Origin: Pseudomonadota bacterium | GTDB taxonomy: Bacteria; Pseudomonadota; Alphaproteobacteria; Caulobacterales; Caulobacteraceae | NCBI GenBank assembly: GCA_023451375.1 | Contig: JAEXZS010000040.1 | Location: 23,518 to 87,517 of the forward strand | DNA: 64,000 nt | Direction: 5' to 3' | Shown: positions 32,268 through 41,915 of the stretch, piece after piece | How positions within the stretch are numbered: the first letter of the stretch is position 1 | Layout of the letters: the number at the start of each line of letters is the position of its first letter | Notes under the pieces: model-generated | Databases searched by the model: none | Seen by the model: only the letters and a program-made list of their open reading frames with translations | Told to the model about the DNA's origin: nothing | Translations under genes and position numbers: made by a program

Positions 32268-34583
32268 ATGAACAAATCACCCAAGAGGCCCCCCGCGGGC
32301 CTTCCCGATAAAGAGACGCTCCTCGCCTTCCTGCGCGAGGCCGGATCGGCCGAGAAGACCGACATCGCCCGCCACTTCGGCCTGAAGGGCAGCGACCGCC
32401 GCGCGCTGCGCGAGATGATCCGCGAGCTGGAGGAAGAGGGCAAGCTGGGCAAGCGCGGCCGCAAGGGCTTCGCCGAGGCCGGCGCCCTGCCCCCCGTCGG
32501 CGTCGCCGACGTGATCGAACGCGACGTCGACGGGGAACTGTATGTCCGCCTGGTCGAGGCCGGCGCCGACGCCCCGCGCGCCATACTGATGCCGGACAAG
32601 GGCAAACCCGGCCCTGCGCCAGGCCTCGGCGACCGGCTCCTGGTCAAGTTCCAACGCGGCGGAGAGGGCTGGGAGGCCCGGCTGATCAAGAAGTTGGACG
32701 TGGGGACGAACCGCGTCCTGGGCGTGATCCGAAAATCCGCCCGCGAGACCCGCGTCGAGCCCGTCGATCGCCGCTCCAAGGACGTGCTGCTGGTGCCCCA
32801 GGCCCAGTCCGGCGACCTGCGCGACGGCGACCTGGTCCTGGCCGCCGTGGAGAAGGGCGAGCAGCGCTATGGGCCCAAGCGCGGCAAGATACTGGAGCAT
32901 ATCGGCAAGGAGGACGATCCCCGCGCCGCCTCGCTGATCGCCATCCACGCCCACGGCGTCCCGACCGGCTTTTCCGAGGCCGTCGAGCGCGAGGCCGCGG
33001 ATCAGGAACTGCCGACGCTGAAGGGCCGCGAGGACCTGCGCGAGATCCCCTTCATCACCATCGATCCCGCCGACGCGCGCGACCATGACGACGCCGTCTA
33101 CGCCCAGCGCGACGACGATCCGAAGAACCCCGGCGGATGGATCGTCTGGGTCGCGATCGCCGACGTCGCGGCCTATGTCCGCCCGGGGTCGGCGCTGGAC
33201 CGGGAGGCCCGCGAAAAGGGCAATTCGACCTATTTCCCCGACCGCGTCGAGCCTATGCTGCCGGAGGTGCTGTCGAACGGCCTGTGCAGCCTGAAGGAGG
33301 GCGAGAACCGCGCCTGCATGGCCGTGCGCATGGTCTTCGACAAGGACGGGCGAAAAACCGGCCACCGGTTCGTGCGCGGCCTGATGCGGTCCCACGCCAA
33401 GCTCAGCTACGAACAGGCCCAGACGGCCATCGATGGCCAGCCGGACGATATGGCCGGCCCGATCATGGACGCCATCCTCTATCCGCTGTGGAACGCCTAC
33501 CACGCCATGCTGAAGGGCCGGCTGAAGCGCAGTCCGCTGCAGATCGAATCGGCCGAGCGTCGCATCCGCATGGCGCCCGACGGCGGCATTGCCTCGATCG
33601 AGAAGCGCACGTCCCTGGAGGCCCATCGGCTGATCGAGGAGATGATGATCCAGGCCAACGTCTGCGCCGCCGAGACGCTGGAGCAAAAGAAGACGCCGCT
33701 GATATACCGCGTCCACGACGCGCCCAGCCAGGAGAAGATCTTCAACCTGGCCGACTTCCTGTCCACCATCGGCAAGCCCTGGAACAAGGGCGAGCCGGGC
33801 ACGACCAAGCGGTTCAACAAGTTGCTGGACGAGACCCGCGACGGCGAATACGCCGACGTCGTCAATGAGGTCGTCCTGCGCACCCAGATGCAGGCCATCT
33901 ACAGCCCCGAGAACGTCGGCCACTTCGGTCTGAACCTGGACCGCTATGCCCACTTCACCTCCCCGATCCGGCGCTACTCCGACCTGATCGTCCACCGCGG
34001 CCTGATCCGGGCCTTGGGGCTGGGCAAGGATGGGCTCACCGATCGCGAGATCGCGGAACTGCCCGCCATCGCGGAGGGCGTGACCATGACGGAGCGCCGC
34101 TCCATGGCGGCCGAGCGGGACGCCATGGACCGCTATATCGCCGCCTTCCTGGAAGACCGGGTCGGGGCGACCTTTACCGGACGGATCACCGGCGTGACCC
34201 GGTTCGGGCTGTTCGTCCGGCTTGAGGAAACGGGCGCCGACGGCCTGGTGCCGGTTTCGACCCTGGGCGGCGAGTACTTCACCCACGACGACCGCGCCCA
34301 CGCCCTCGTCGGCGAGCGCACCGGGAAACGGTTCACCCTGGGCCGCATGGTCGAGGTGAAGCTGGTGGAGGCCACGCCCGTCACCGGCGGCCTGGTGTTC
34401 GAAATGCTCAGCGAGCCCGAGCCGCGCGATCCCAATGCGCCCGCGCCGCGCCTCGGCATGCGGGGTCGCGGCGGCGACGGACCGCTGAAGCGCAGCAAGG
34501 GCCGCCCGGGCGGTCCCAAGCCCCGCAACGGCGCAAAGCCCTCTGGCGGCCTGAAGGGGGTCAGGAAAGGCAAGCGCAAGTGA
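32268..34583 (+). CDS. rnr: ribonuclease R
   Basis: A processive 3'-5' exoribonuclease that degrades structured RNA. It has 771 residues. An N-terminal winged-helix segment (LLAFLREAGSAEKTDIARHF) is followed by cold-shock-like OB domains, the RNB catalytic domain with the metal-binding IDPADARDHDDAVYA near residue 265, HFTSPIRRYSDLIVHRGL near residue 565, an S1 domain (FTGRITGVTRFGLFVRLEE) around residue 640, and a basic, Gly-rich C-terminal tail (RSKGRPGGPKPRNGAKPSGG). All RNase II/R landmarks are present. It is divergent from the cystathionine beta-synthase gene. Confidence 0.96.
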   Translation: MNKSPKRPPAGLPDKETLLAFLREAGSAEKTDIARHFGLKGSDRRALREMIRELEEEGKLGKRGRKGFAEAGALPPVGVADVIERDVDGELYVRLVEAGADAPRAILMPDKGKPGPAPGLGDRLLVKFQRGGEGWEARLIKKLDVGTNRVLGVIRKSARETRVEPVDRRSKDVLLVPQAQSGDLRDGDLVLAAVEKGEQRYGPKRGKILEHIGKEDDPRAASLIAIHAHGVPTGFSEAVEREAADQELPTLKGREDLREIPFITIDPADARDHDDAVYAQRDDDPKNPGGWIVWVAIADVAAYVRPGSALDREAREKGNSTYFPDRVEPMLPEVLSNGLCSLKEGENRACMAVRMVFDKDGRKTGHRFVRGLMRSHAKLSYEQAQTAIDGQPDDMAGPIMDAILYPLWNAYHAMLKGRLKRSPLQIESAERRIRMAPDGGIASIEKRTSLEAHRLIEEMMIQANVCAAETLEQKKTPLIYRVHDAPSQEKIFNLADFLSTIGKPWNKGEPGTTKRFNKLLDETRDGEYADVVNEVVLRTQMQAIYSPENVGHFGLNLDRYAHFTSPIRRYSDLIVHRGLIRALGLGKDGLTDREIAELPAIAEGVTMTERRSMAAERDAMDRYIAAFLEDRVGATFTGRITGVTRFGLFVRLEETGADGLVPVSTLGGEYFTHDDRAHALVGERTGKRFTLGRMVEVKLVEATPVTGGLVFEMLSEPEPRDPNAPAPRLGMRGRGGDGPLKRSKGRPGGPKPRNGAKPSGGLKGVRKGKRK

Positions 34584-34596
34584 CCCCGTCGGCCGG

Positions 34597-35310
34597 ATGA
34601 AGGAACAGCCCTTGCCCTTCGATGCCGCGCAGGACCTGAGGGATGCGCCGCGCGCCGGCGGCGCCCAGCGCCCGAAGGACGCCGCGACGCTGATCCTGAC
34701 GCGCGGCGGGGCGCGGCCGGAGGTCCTGATGGGCCGCCGTGCGCCGGGCCATGTCTTCATGGCGTCGAAATGGGTGTTTCCGGGAGGCCGCATCGACCGG
34801 GCCGACTTCGGCGCCGCCTCGACGAGCGACCTGCCGTCGGAGGTCGCTCGTCGGCTCGAGGCGGAAGTTCCCGCCCGCCGGGCGCGCGCGCTCGCCCTGG
34901 CCGCCGTGCGCGAGACTTTCGAGGAGACAGGGCTGATCCTGGGCCGGCCCGCCCCGCCTGTGACGGTGGCGGGTCCGTGGCGCGAGTATCGGCGCGCGGG
35001 CGCCCTGCCCCACCTGGCGGTGCTGTCGTACATCGCGCGCGCCATCACACCGCCCGGTCGCAGCCGCCGTTTCGACGCCCGCTTCTTCATGGCCCCGGCC
35101 GAGGCGCTGCTGACGCCCGAGCCGACGGCGGGCTCCGGCGAACTGGAGGAGATCGCCTGGCTGCCGCTGGACCAGGCGCGCACGCTGGACCTGCCGGCCA
35201 TCACCCGCTTCGTGTTGAGTGAAGCGGCTGAACGGCTCCACTGTTCCGAGCGCCCCCTGCCCTTCGTCCGCATGGTGCGCGGCCGGCATGTGGTGGAGCA
35301 CAGGGGCTGA
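34597..35310 (+). CDS. Nudix hydrolase with expanded Nudix loop
   Basis: A 237-residue Nudix-fold protein. The catalytic helix AVRETFEETGL matches RExxEExG, but about 30 extra residues separate it from the FPGGRI loop, so the box is split, as in NUDT19/peroxisomal-type Nudix proteins. The leader RPKDAATLILTRGGARPEVLMGRR and the end AAERLHCSERPLPFVRMVRG complete the fold. Substrate unknown; CoA derivatives are hydrolysed by some relatives. It lies 13 bases after rnr and is probably co-transcribed. Confidence 0.85.
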   Translation: MKEQPLPFDAAQDLRDAPRAGGAQRPKDAATLILTRGGARPEVLMGRRAPGHVFMASKWVFPGGRIDRADFGAASTSDLPSEVARRLEAEVPARRARALALAAVRETFEETGLILGRPAPPVTVAGPWREYRRAGALPHLAVLSYIARAITPPGRSRRFDARFFMAPAEALLTPEPTAGSGELEEIAWLPLDQARTLDLPAITRFVLSEAAERLHCSERPLPFVRMVRGRHVVEHRG

Positions 35311-35314
35311 GACG

Positions 35315-35881
35315 CTACTCCGCGACGGGCTTGGTCAGGTCGAACTCGACGCGGAAATGACGGTTGGCGCGGCGCAGTTCATAGGCGAACGTCCGCGCCG
35401 GATGGATCTCCATCGCCCAGACGTTGGTCGTCGAGACCGAGGCGTCGTTGCCGTTGAACAGGGCGATCGATTCGGCGTCGACCGGGAAGTCCTGCCGCTC
35501 GGCCGTCCCCGCGTCGGCCGTGTCGCCGCCGTACCAGTGCAGGACATGGGTCGAGCCGTCGTCATGGCGGTGATCGTGCTTCAGGCGCAGGCCCGCGTCG
35601 GTGCGCGTCACCACCCAGGTCCGCGAGCGGTCGTCGCCGACCCAGAAGGGAATGCGCACCTCCTCCGCCGAACAGTCGCGCACGTGCATCAACAGGCGTC
35701 GGCCTGCGAAGTCCGCATCAGCAGCGTCGGTCGTCGCGACCCTGCCTTCGAATCGCTGGCCGCACAGGGCGTTGAGATTGGCCATGAAGGCGTCCTGCGG
35801 CGCCGGCGCCTGGGCCGTCGCGGCGCTCGCCAGGGTCAGAAACAGGAAGGCGGCGGTCGCCGGCGGGGATGCGGTTTTCAT
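35315..35881 (-). CDS. secreted protein of unknown function
   Basis: A 188-residue exported protein with a signal peptide (about residues 1-23, ending ATAQ). The mature part has two cysteines (ALCGQRF and VRDCSAEE) that could pair, and a compact beta-rich pattern: RIPFWVGDDRSRTWVVTRT, GLRLKHDHRHDDGSTHVLHW, NVWAMEIHPARTFAYELRR. I recall similar uncharacterised proteins from Caulobacterales but no assigned role. It is convergent with the Nudix gene and divergent from rpmG. Confidence 0.72.
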   Translation of the reverse strand: MKTASPPATAAFLFLTLASAATAQAPAPQDAFMANLNALCGQRFEGRVATTDAADADFAGRRLLMHVRDCSAEEVRIPFWVGDDRSRTWVVTRTDAGLRLKHDHRHDDGSTHVLHWYGGDTADAGTAERQDFPVDAESIALFNGNDASVSTTNVWAMEIHPARTFAYELRRANRHFRVEFDLTKPVAE

Positions 35882-35931
35882 GGGCCGACACTATCCGGGT
35901 GAAACGACGCTTCAACGTGGCATCGCGCCCG

Positions 35932-35959
35932 TTGACTTTGAGCTGCGCCTGAGTATGTT
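35932..35959 (+). promoter_or_regulatory. candidate promoter of rpmG
   Basis: TTGACT (35932-35937), 16-base spacer, TATGTT (35954-35959). The hexamers match the general sigma-70 pattern at five and four positions and would give a leader of about 40 bases before the rpmG ATG at 36007. Confidence 0.5.
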
Positions 35960-36006
35960 CCGCGCCTCTTATTTTAGCGGCTTTCGCCGTCGCAGAGGTA
36001 ATTCCG

Positions 36007-36174
36007 ATGGCCAAACCGGCTTCCATCAAGATCCGCCTGAACTCCACGGCCGACACCGGCTTCTTCTACGTCACGAAGAAGAACGCCCGCACCATGACCG
36101 AGAAGATGGTCGTCAAGAAGTACGATCCGGTCGTGCGCAAGCACGTCGAGTTCAAGGAAGGCAAGATCAAGTAA
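36007..36174 (+). CDS. rpmG: 50S ribosomal protein L33
   Basis: Encodes 55 residues: ASIKIRLNSTADTGFFYVTK at the N-terminus, a KKNARTMTEKM block, and KKYDPVVRKHVEFKEGKIK at the end. This is the full length and pattern of L33 from the Cys-less bacterial class, so it does not bind zinc. It is a small basic large-subunit protein near the E site. It is a single-gene transcript: a promoter upstream and a strong terminator 24 bases after the stop. Confidence 0.96.
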   Translation: MAKPASIKIRLNSTADTGFFYVTKKNARTMTEKMVVKKYDPVVRKHVEFKEGKIK

Positions 36175-36197
36175 GCACTTGATCCAGCTGTGAATCG

Positions 36198-36231
36198 AAA
36201 ACGCCCGGCTGGTCTCCAGCCGGGCGTTTTT
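36198..36231. terminator. bidirectional terminator between rpmG and pleD
   Basis: A 12-bp perfect stem (ACGCCCGGCTGG, 36201-36212, with 36216-36227), loop TCT, flanked by AAA and TTTTT. It serves rpmG and the convergent divK-pleD operon. Confidence 0.92.
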
Positions 36232-36250
36232 CGTAGCCGTCAGGCCGGGA

Positions 36251-37608
<1,358 letters not shown>

Positions 37609-37612
<4 letters not shown>

Positions 37613-37974
37613 ATCAGGTGTTTCCTGACCGTCTCGAGGAAGTGCATCACCGAGATGGGCTTTGAGATGTAGGCCTCGCAACCGCCCTGCCGGATTCGCT
37701 CCTCGTCGCCCTTCATGGCGAAGGCGGTGACGGCGATGATGGGGATGTGGCTCAGCTCCTCGTCGTCCTTCAGCCACTTGGTGACTTCCAGACCGGATAT
37801 CTCGGGCAGCTGAATGTCCATCAGGATCAGGTCCGGATGATGCGCGCGCGCGAGGGCCAGCGCCTGCATCCCCTCGCGGGTCTGCAGCGTCTCATACCCC
37901 TGAGAATCGAGGAGATCATGAAAAAGCTTCATGTTCAGCTCGTTATCCTCGACGATGAGGACCTTCTTCGACAT
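37609..37974 (-). CDS. divK: single-domain response regulator DivK
   Basis: An essential polarity and cell-cycle regulator that, when phosphorylated, acts through DivL/CckA to lower CtrA activity. It has 121 residues. KKVLIVEDNELNMKLFHDLL at the N-terminus, phosphoacceptor in LILMDIQLPEISG, switch threonine in IIAVTAFAMKGDEERI, and lysine in ISKPISVMHFL. The ATG at 37974 is chosen; an ATG directly before it at 37977 is possible. Its TGA overlaps the pleD ATG (ATGA). CtrA-like boxes occur upstream. Confidence 0.96.
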
Positions 37975-38041
37975 CATCACCCAGCCCGCGCGTCCCTGAA
38001 CGCGGGAACGGCTTCCTTGATGCGATAGTGGCCGCCCAGTC

Positions 38042-38078
38042 TTAAGTTGGGGTGAAGCCAACCTTACGGAGACCTTAA
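38042..38078. promoter_or_regulatory. two CtrA-like half-box pairs between divK and dinB
   Basis: TTAAGTTGGGGTGAA (38042-38056) and TTACGGAGACCTTAA (38064-38078) each fit TTAA-N7-TTAA with one mismatch. They lie 68-104 bases upstream of the divK start and directly before the dinB GTG. divK is a CtrA-regulated gene in Caulobacter. Sites scored by eye. Confidence 0.4.
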
Positions 38079-38080
38079 AG

Positions 38081-39349
38081 GTGGCCATCAAGGCCATATG
38101 TCGCGACTGCCTGTGGACCGGCGAAGATTCCGCCGGACCACCCGATCGCCGCTGCCCGGAGTGCGGCTCGCGCCGTCTTGTGGCCGACTCCGAGTTGGAC
38201 CAGCTGTCGATCGCCCACATGGACTGCGACGCCTTCTACGCGTCGGTGGAGAAGCGCGACCGGCCGGAACTGCGCGACAGGCCTGTGATCGTCGGCGGCG
38301 GCAAGCGAGGGGTGGTGGCGACGGCCTGCTATGTGGCGCGCCTCTATGGGGTGGGCTCGGCCATGCCGATGTTCAAGGCGCTGAAGGCCTGCCCCGACGC
38401 GGTCGTCATCAAGCCGGACTTCGGCAAGTACAAGTTCGAATCGGGCCGCATCCTCGGCGCTCTGGCGGAGCTGACGCCGCTGATCCAGCCGTTGTCGCTG
38501 GATGAGGCCTGGGTGGATCTGTCGGGGACCGAGAGACTGAACGGCGGGCCGCCGGCGCTGCAGCTGGTGCGCTTCCAGAAGCGGATCGAGGAGGAGACCG
38601 GCCTGACTGTCTCCATCGGCCTGGCTCCCAATCGTTTCCTGGCCAAGATGGCGTCGGAGATGGACAAGCCGCGCGGCTTCTCCGTCGTCGGCCGCGCCAA
38701 CGCCCAGGCGCTGTTGGCGCCGCGCCCCGTCACCGCCCTGCCCGGTGTCGGCCCGGTGTTCGGCAAGGCGCTACGCAGCGACGGCTATACGCTGATCGGC
38801 GACCTGGCCAAGGCGGACGTCCGCGATCTGGTCAAACGCTATGGGGAATCGGGCCTGCGCCTGCACGACCTTGCCCACGCCCGCGACGCCCGCGCCGTGA
38901 ACCCCGAGCGCGACCGCAAGGGGATGAGCGCCGAGACCACCTTCAACGAAGACCTGACGGCGCAGGAGGCGCTGGAAGCGGAACTATGGCCGCTGTGCGA
39001 AAAGCTGGCGTCCAAGGCGCGTGACGACGGGGTCGCCAGCCGGGTGCTGGTGCTGAAGCTGCGCCGCACGGACTTCAAGATCGTCACCCGCCGCGTCACC
39101 CTGACCGAGCCGATCCAGACCGCACGGGCCCTGTTCGCCGCCGGCCGGGATCTCCTGAAGCCCGAGCTCGGCCGACCCTACCGTCTCATCGGCATCGGCA
39201 TGGCTGAGGTCCAGGACGCAGAGGATGCCCCGCCGGGCCTGTTCCACACCTCCGAAACCCGCACGCTGAAGACGGAGCAGGCCATCGACAGGCTACGCGA
39301 GAAGTTCGGCAAGGACGCGGTGGTCGCCGGCCGCGTGCTCAAGGGCTGA
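38081..39349 (+). CDS. dinB: DNA polymerase IV with N-terminal zinc-ribbon-like segment
   Basis: An error-prone Y-family translesion polymerase, 422 residues. Before the polymerase, residues 1-35 carry CRDC and CPEC pairs (ICRDCLWTGEDSAGPPDRRC), a small zinc-ribbon-like module. The catalytic core follows with HMDCDAFYASVEKRDRPEL, the steric-gate region, VVATACYVARLYGVGSAMP, the second acidic motif SLDEAWVDLSG, and SIGLAPNRFLAKMAS. A C-terminal little-finger domain ends LREKFGKDAV. GTG at 38081 has GGAG about nine bases upstream. No LexA box was recognised. Confidence 0.94.
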   Translation: MAIKAICRDCLWTGEDSAGPPDRRCPECGSRRLVADSELDQLSIAHMDCDAFYASVEKRDRPELRDRPVIVGGGKRGVVATACYVARLYGVGSAMPMFKALKACPDAVVIKPDFGKYKFESGRILGALAELTPLIQPLSLDEAWVDLSGTERLNGGPPALQLVRFQKRIEEETGLTVSIGLAPNRFLAKMASEMDKPRGFSVVGRANAQALLAPRPVTALPGVGPVFGKALRSDGYTLIGDLAKADVRDLVKRYGESGLRLHDLAHARDARAVNPERDRKGMSAETTFNEDLTAQEALEAELWPLCEKLASKARDDGVASRVLVLKLRRTDFKIVTRRVTLTEPIQTARALFAAGRDLLKPELGRPYRLIGIGMAEVQDAEDAPPGLFHTSETRTLKTEQAIDRLREKFGKDAVVAGRVLKG

Positions 39350-40144
39350 TCAGCCGATCCGGCGGGTCCAGCCGTCGTAGGCGACTTCGACATTGGCCGG
39401 CAGCAGGGCCGAAAGCTCGCGATAGTCCATGTCGATATGCAGGTTGGTCAGCACGGCCTGCTCGACCTCCGCCGCTGCGATCCATTCCAACGCGCGGTCC
39501 AGATGGGCATGGGTTGGGTGCGGGGTGTAGCGCAAGGCGTCGACGATCCACAGCTGGCACCCTCGCACCGCGCGGATGGCAGCCTCGTCGAGGTCGGAAA
39601 CGTCGCTGGAATAGGCCACGTCTCCCAGCCGATAGCCGACCGAGCGGATGGGACCGTGCGCCTGGTCGAAGGTGACGACGGGAATGGCCCCGCCGGCGCC
39701 CTCCACGCTCCAGGGTTCGCCATGAGGCGGGATGAGCCGGCCGTCCAGCAGGGCCGGATAGCCCATCTTGGATTCGAAAATGTAATCGAACCGTTTGACG
39801 AGCGCGGCGTGGGTCGCTGGGTCCATCCAGGCCGGGATGCGTTTCCTCGCCCTGGCGGCGAAGACCCGCAGGTCATCGATGCCGTGGGTCTGATCCGCAT
39901 GATCGTGGGTGTAGAGCACCGCATCGATGAGTGTCGTCCCGCTCGCCAGCATCTGCTCGCGCAGATCCGGCGAGGTGTCGATGAGGACGTTGGTGACGCC
40001 GTCCGGCCCTGACCGTCGCGCCAGCATGGAGCAGCGCGTGCGGCGGTTCCTCGGCTCGGCAGGGTCGCAGGCCCCCCAGTCGCCGTCGCCGCGCGGCACG
40101 CCGCCGGAGGAGCCGCAGCCCAGGATGACGACTTCCAGACTCAT
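39350..40144 (-). CDS. MBL-fold metallohydrolase (PhnP-like)
   Basis: A 264-residue metallo-beta-lactamase fold hydrolase. GCGSSGGVPRGDGDWGACDP is the N-terminal signature of the PhnP/RNase Z-like subgroup; the metal site is YTHDHADQTHGIDDL, and further ligands occur in SSDVSDLD and the late NLHIDMDY. It probably cleaves a cyclic phosphodiester or other small ester. Last gene of tmk-holB-tatD-MBL: its ATG overlaps the tatD TGA. Its own stop abuts the dinB stop. Confidence 0.9.
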   Translation of the reverse strand: MSLEVVILGCGSSGGVPRGDGDWGACDPAEPRNRRTRCSMLARRSGPDGVTNVLIDTSPDLREQMLASGTTLIDAVLYTHDHADQTHGIDDLRVFAARARKRIPAWMDPATHAALVKRFDYIFESKMGYPALLDGRLIPPHGEPWSVEGAGGAIPVVTFDQAHGPIRSVGYRLGDVAYSSDVSDLDEAAIRAVRGCQLWIVDALRYTPHPTHAHLDRALEWIAAAEVEQAVLTNLHIDMDYRELSALLPANVEVAYDGWTRRIG

Positions 40145-40923
40145 GCCGGCCTCGGAACGCGGTCAAACAGGGTGAAGAAGGCGTCGGTCGTGCGCGCGTC
40201 CGCCTCCTCGACGCTCCAGGCCCGGATCTCGGCCAGCTTCTCCAGCACCAGGCCGACATAGGCCGGCTCGTTCCGGCGCCCCCTGTGGGGGACAGGCGCC
40301 AGGTAGGGGCAGTCCGTCTCCACGATGATGCGGTCCGCCGGCATGTCGCGGATGACCGCCCTCACCGCCTCTGCCGCCTTGAAGGTGGCGATGCCTGAGA
40401 CCGAGAACCAGGCGCCCAGGTCCGCCGCCGTCGCCGCCAACTCCGCGCCGCTGGTGTAGCAGTGCATCAGCATGCGGAACGGCCCGGCGGCGTGTTCCTC
40501 CTTCAGGATTTGGGCCATGACGGCGTCGGCCTCGCGCGTGTGGACGACCAGCGGCAGGCCGGTCTCGCGCGCCGCCGCCACGTGCCGGCGGAACACCGCC
40601 GCCTGCACCTCACGCGGGCTCAGGTCGTAGTGGAAGTCCAGGCCGCATTCCCCGATGCCGACCACCTTCGGCCGTCCCGCCAGTTCCACCAGCGTCGCCG
40701 CGGTCAGATCCGCCGCGTCCTTGGCTTCGTGCGGATGGACGCCGACGGTGCACCAGATGTCGTCGTGCGCCATGGCCAGGCCGTGGGTCGCCTCGAACGT
40801 CGTCAACCGGTCGGAAATCTCGACCATCAGCCCCACGCCCGCCTTTCGCGCGCGCTCGATGACCGCATCACGATCGTCGTCGAACTGGGGGGCGTGCAGG
40901 TTCACATGGCTGTCGATCAGCAT
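40141..40923 (-). CDS. tatD: TatD family deoxyribonuclease/metal hydrolase
   Basis: A 260-residue TIM-barrel metal-dependent hydrolase acting as a 3'-5' DNase or proofreading factor. GECGLDFHYD, VVHTREAD, LMHCYTSG and VETDCPYLAP carry the expected Glu, two His and Asp ligands. The first motif reads IDSHVNLHAP instead of DSHxHLD, so the second His of HxH is Asn, with a His two residues on. E. coli TatD itself has VNL at this site. The TGA of holB overlaps its ATG by one base, so metG, which I recall sitting between holB and tatD in many alphaproteobacteria, is absent here. Confidence 0.93.
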   Translation of the reverse strand: MLIDSHVNLHAPQFDDDRDAVIERARKAGVGLMVEISDRLTTFEATHGLAMAHDDIWCTVGVHPHEAKDAADLTAATLVELAGRPKVVGIGECGLDFHYDLSPREVQAAVFRRHVAAARETGLPLVVHTREADAVMAQILKEEHAAGPFRMLMHCYTSGAELAATAADLGAWFSVSGIATFKAAEAVRAVIRDMPADRIIVETDCPYLAPVPHRGRRNEPAYVGLVLEKLAEIRAWSVEEADARTTDAFFTLFDRVPRPA

Positions 40924-41915
40924 CAGCCGGCCATCTCCGTCTGGGCGCGCGTACGTCGAATGTCAGCCAGCGCTCCGGCCAGCACGTCGCCGCGATCCAA
41001 ATTCAGGCCCACCGCGCGATCGGGCAGCGGGCTGAGCCGCTCCCACAACTCGGCCCAACGGTTGCCCACGCCGGGCGGACCATCCAGCGCCCGCATCCGC
41101 ACCGCCGCGATCAGGCGATCCATCAGGGTCTCGAATCGCTCCTGCCCCTCGGCTCCACGGAACTTGTCGGCGACGGCCAGGGCTTCGGCCCGGTCGATGT
41201 CGCCCAATACCCATTGCCGCGCCAGCTGATCCATCTCGAAGGTGGCGCCCGAGGCCAGGGCCAGGGCCGCGCCGGGCGAACCGCCCGCCATCGCCGCCGC
41301 ATGGGCTGCGTCCTCGGGCTCAACGCCGGTGCGGTTGCGGACCAGCGTCTCGAGCCGGTCCTGCGGCCAGATCGGGAAGGTCAGACGCCGGCACCGTGAG
41401 CGGATCGTCGCCAGCAATCGGCCCGGCGCATGGGTGACCAGGAACAGCACGCCGCGCTCAGGCGGCTCTTCCAGCACCTTCAGCAAGGCGTTGGCGGCGT
41501 TCAGGTTCAGATCGTCGGCGGCATCGATGATCGCCACGCGATAGCGCGCCTGCGACGGGCTCTTGGAGAAGAACTCAGGCAGTTCGCGCGCCTGATCGAC
41601 CGAGATCGACTTCTTGGTCTTGCCCCCCTCGACCGCCCGCTCCAGCACCATCAGGTCAGGGTGCGCCTGGGCCGTGATCAGCCGGCTGACCGGATCATCG
41701 CGTCGCGCGCCCAGCGGCCCGCGCGCCGGGTCGGCGGCCGCCCCCATCAGCCGCCGCGCGGCGCGATAGGCGAAGGTCGCCTTGCCCGTCCCCTCGACCC
41801 CGCACAGCAGCCAGGCGTGGTGCAGCCGCCCTCGCTCCCAGGCGTCGAGGAAGGCGGTCTCGGCTTCGACGTCGGGAATCAGGTCGAAGCGCTCGCGGGC
41901 ATGATCCTCGCTCAC
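40923..41915 (-). CDS. holB: DNA polymerase III subunit delta'
   Basis: The clamp-loader wrench, 330 residues. The AAA+ module has Walker A GVEGTGKATF (Lys kept, Thr position changed to Ala), SISVDQARELPEFF, IIDAADDLNLNAANALLKVL with EEPPERGVLFLVTHAPGRLL, and the SRC-type sensor in IRSRCRRL. The C-terminal domain is helical and shows the drift usual in alphaproteobacterial HolB. GTG at 41915 overlaps the tmk TGA (GTGA), marking translational coupling. Confidence 0.92.
   Translation of the reverse strand: MSEDHARERFDLIPDVEAETAFLDAWERGRLHHAWLLCGVEGTGKATFAYRAARRLMGAAADPARGPLGARRDDPVSRLITAQAHPDLMVLERAVEGGKTKKSISVDQARELPEFFSKSPSQARYRVAIIDAADDLNLNAANALLKVLEEPPERGVLFLVTHAPGRLLATIRSRCRRLTFPIWPQDRLETLVRNRTGVEPEDAAHAAAMAGGSPGAALALASGATFEMDQLARQWVLGDIDRAEALAVADKFRGAEGQERFETLMDRLIAAVRMRALDGPPGVGNRWAELWERLSPLPDRAVGLNLDRGDVLAGALADIRRTRAQTEMAG

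Noticed and set aside
32277..35273. 998-codon open frame on the minus strand opposite rnr and the Nudix gene
   Set aside because: High-GC antisense shadow. The plus strand encodes complete, motif-bearing RNase R and Nudix proteins.
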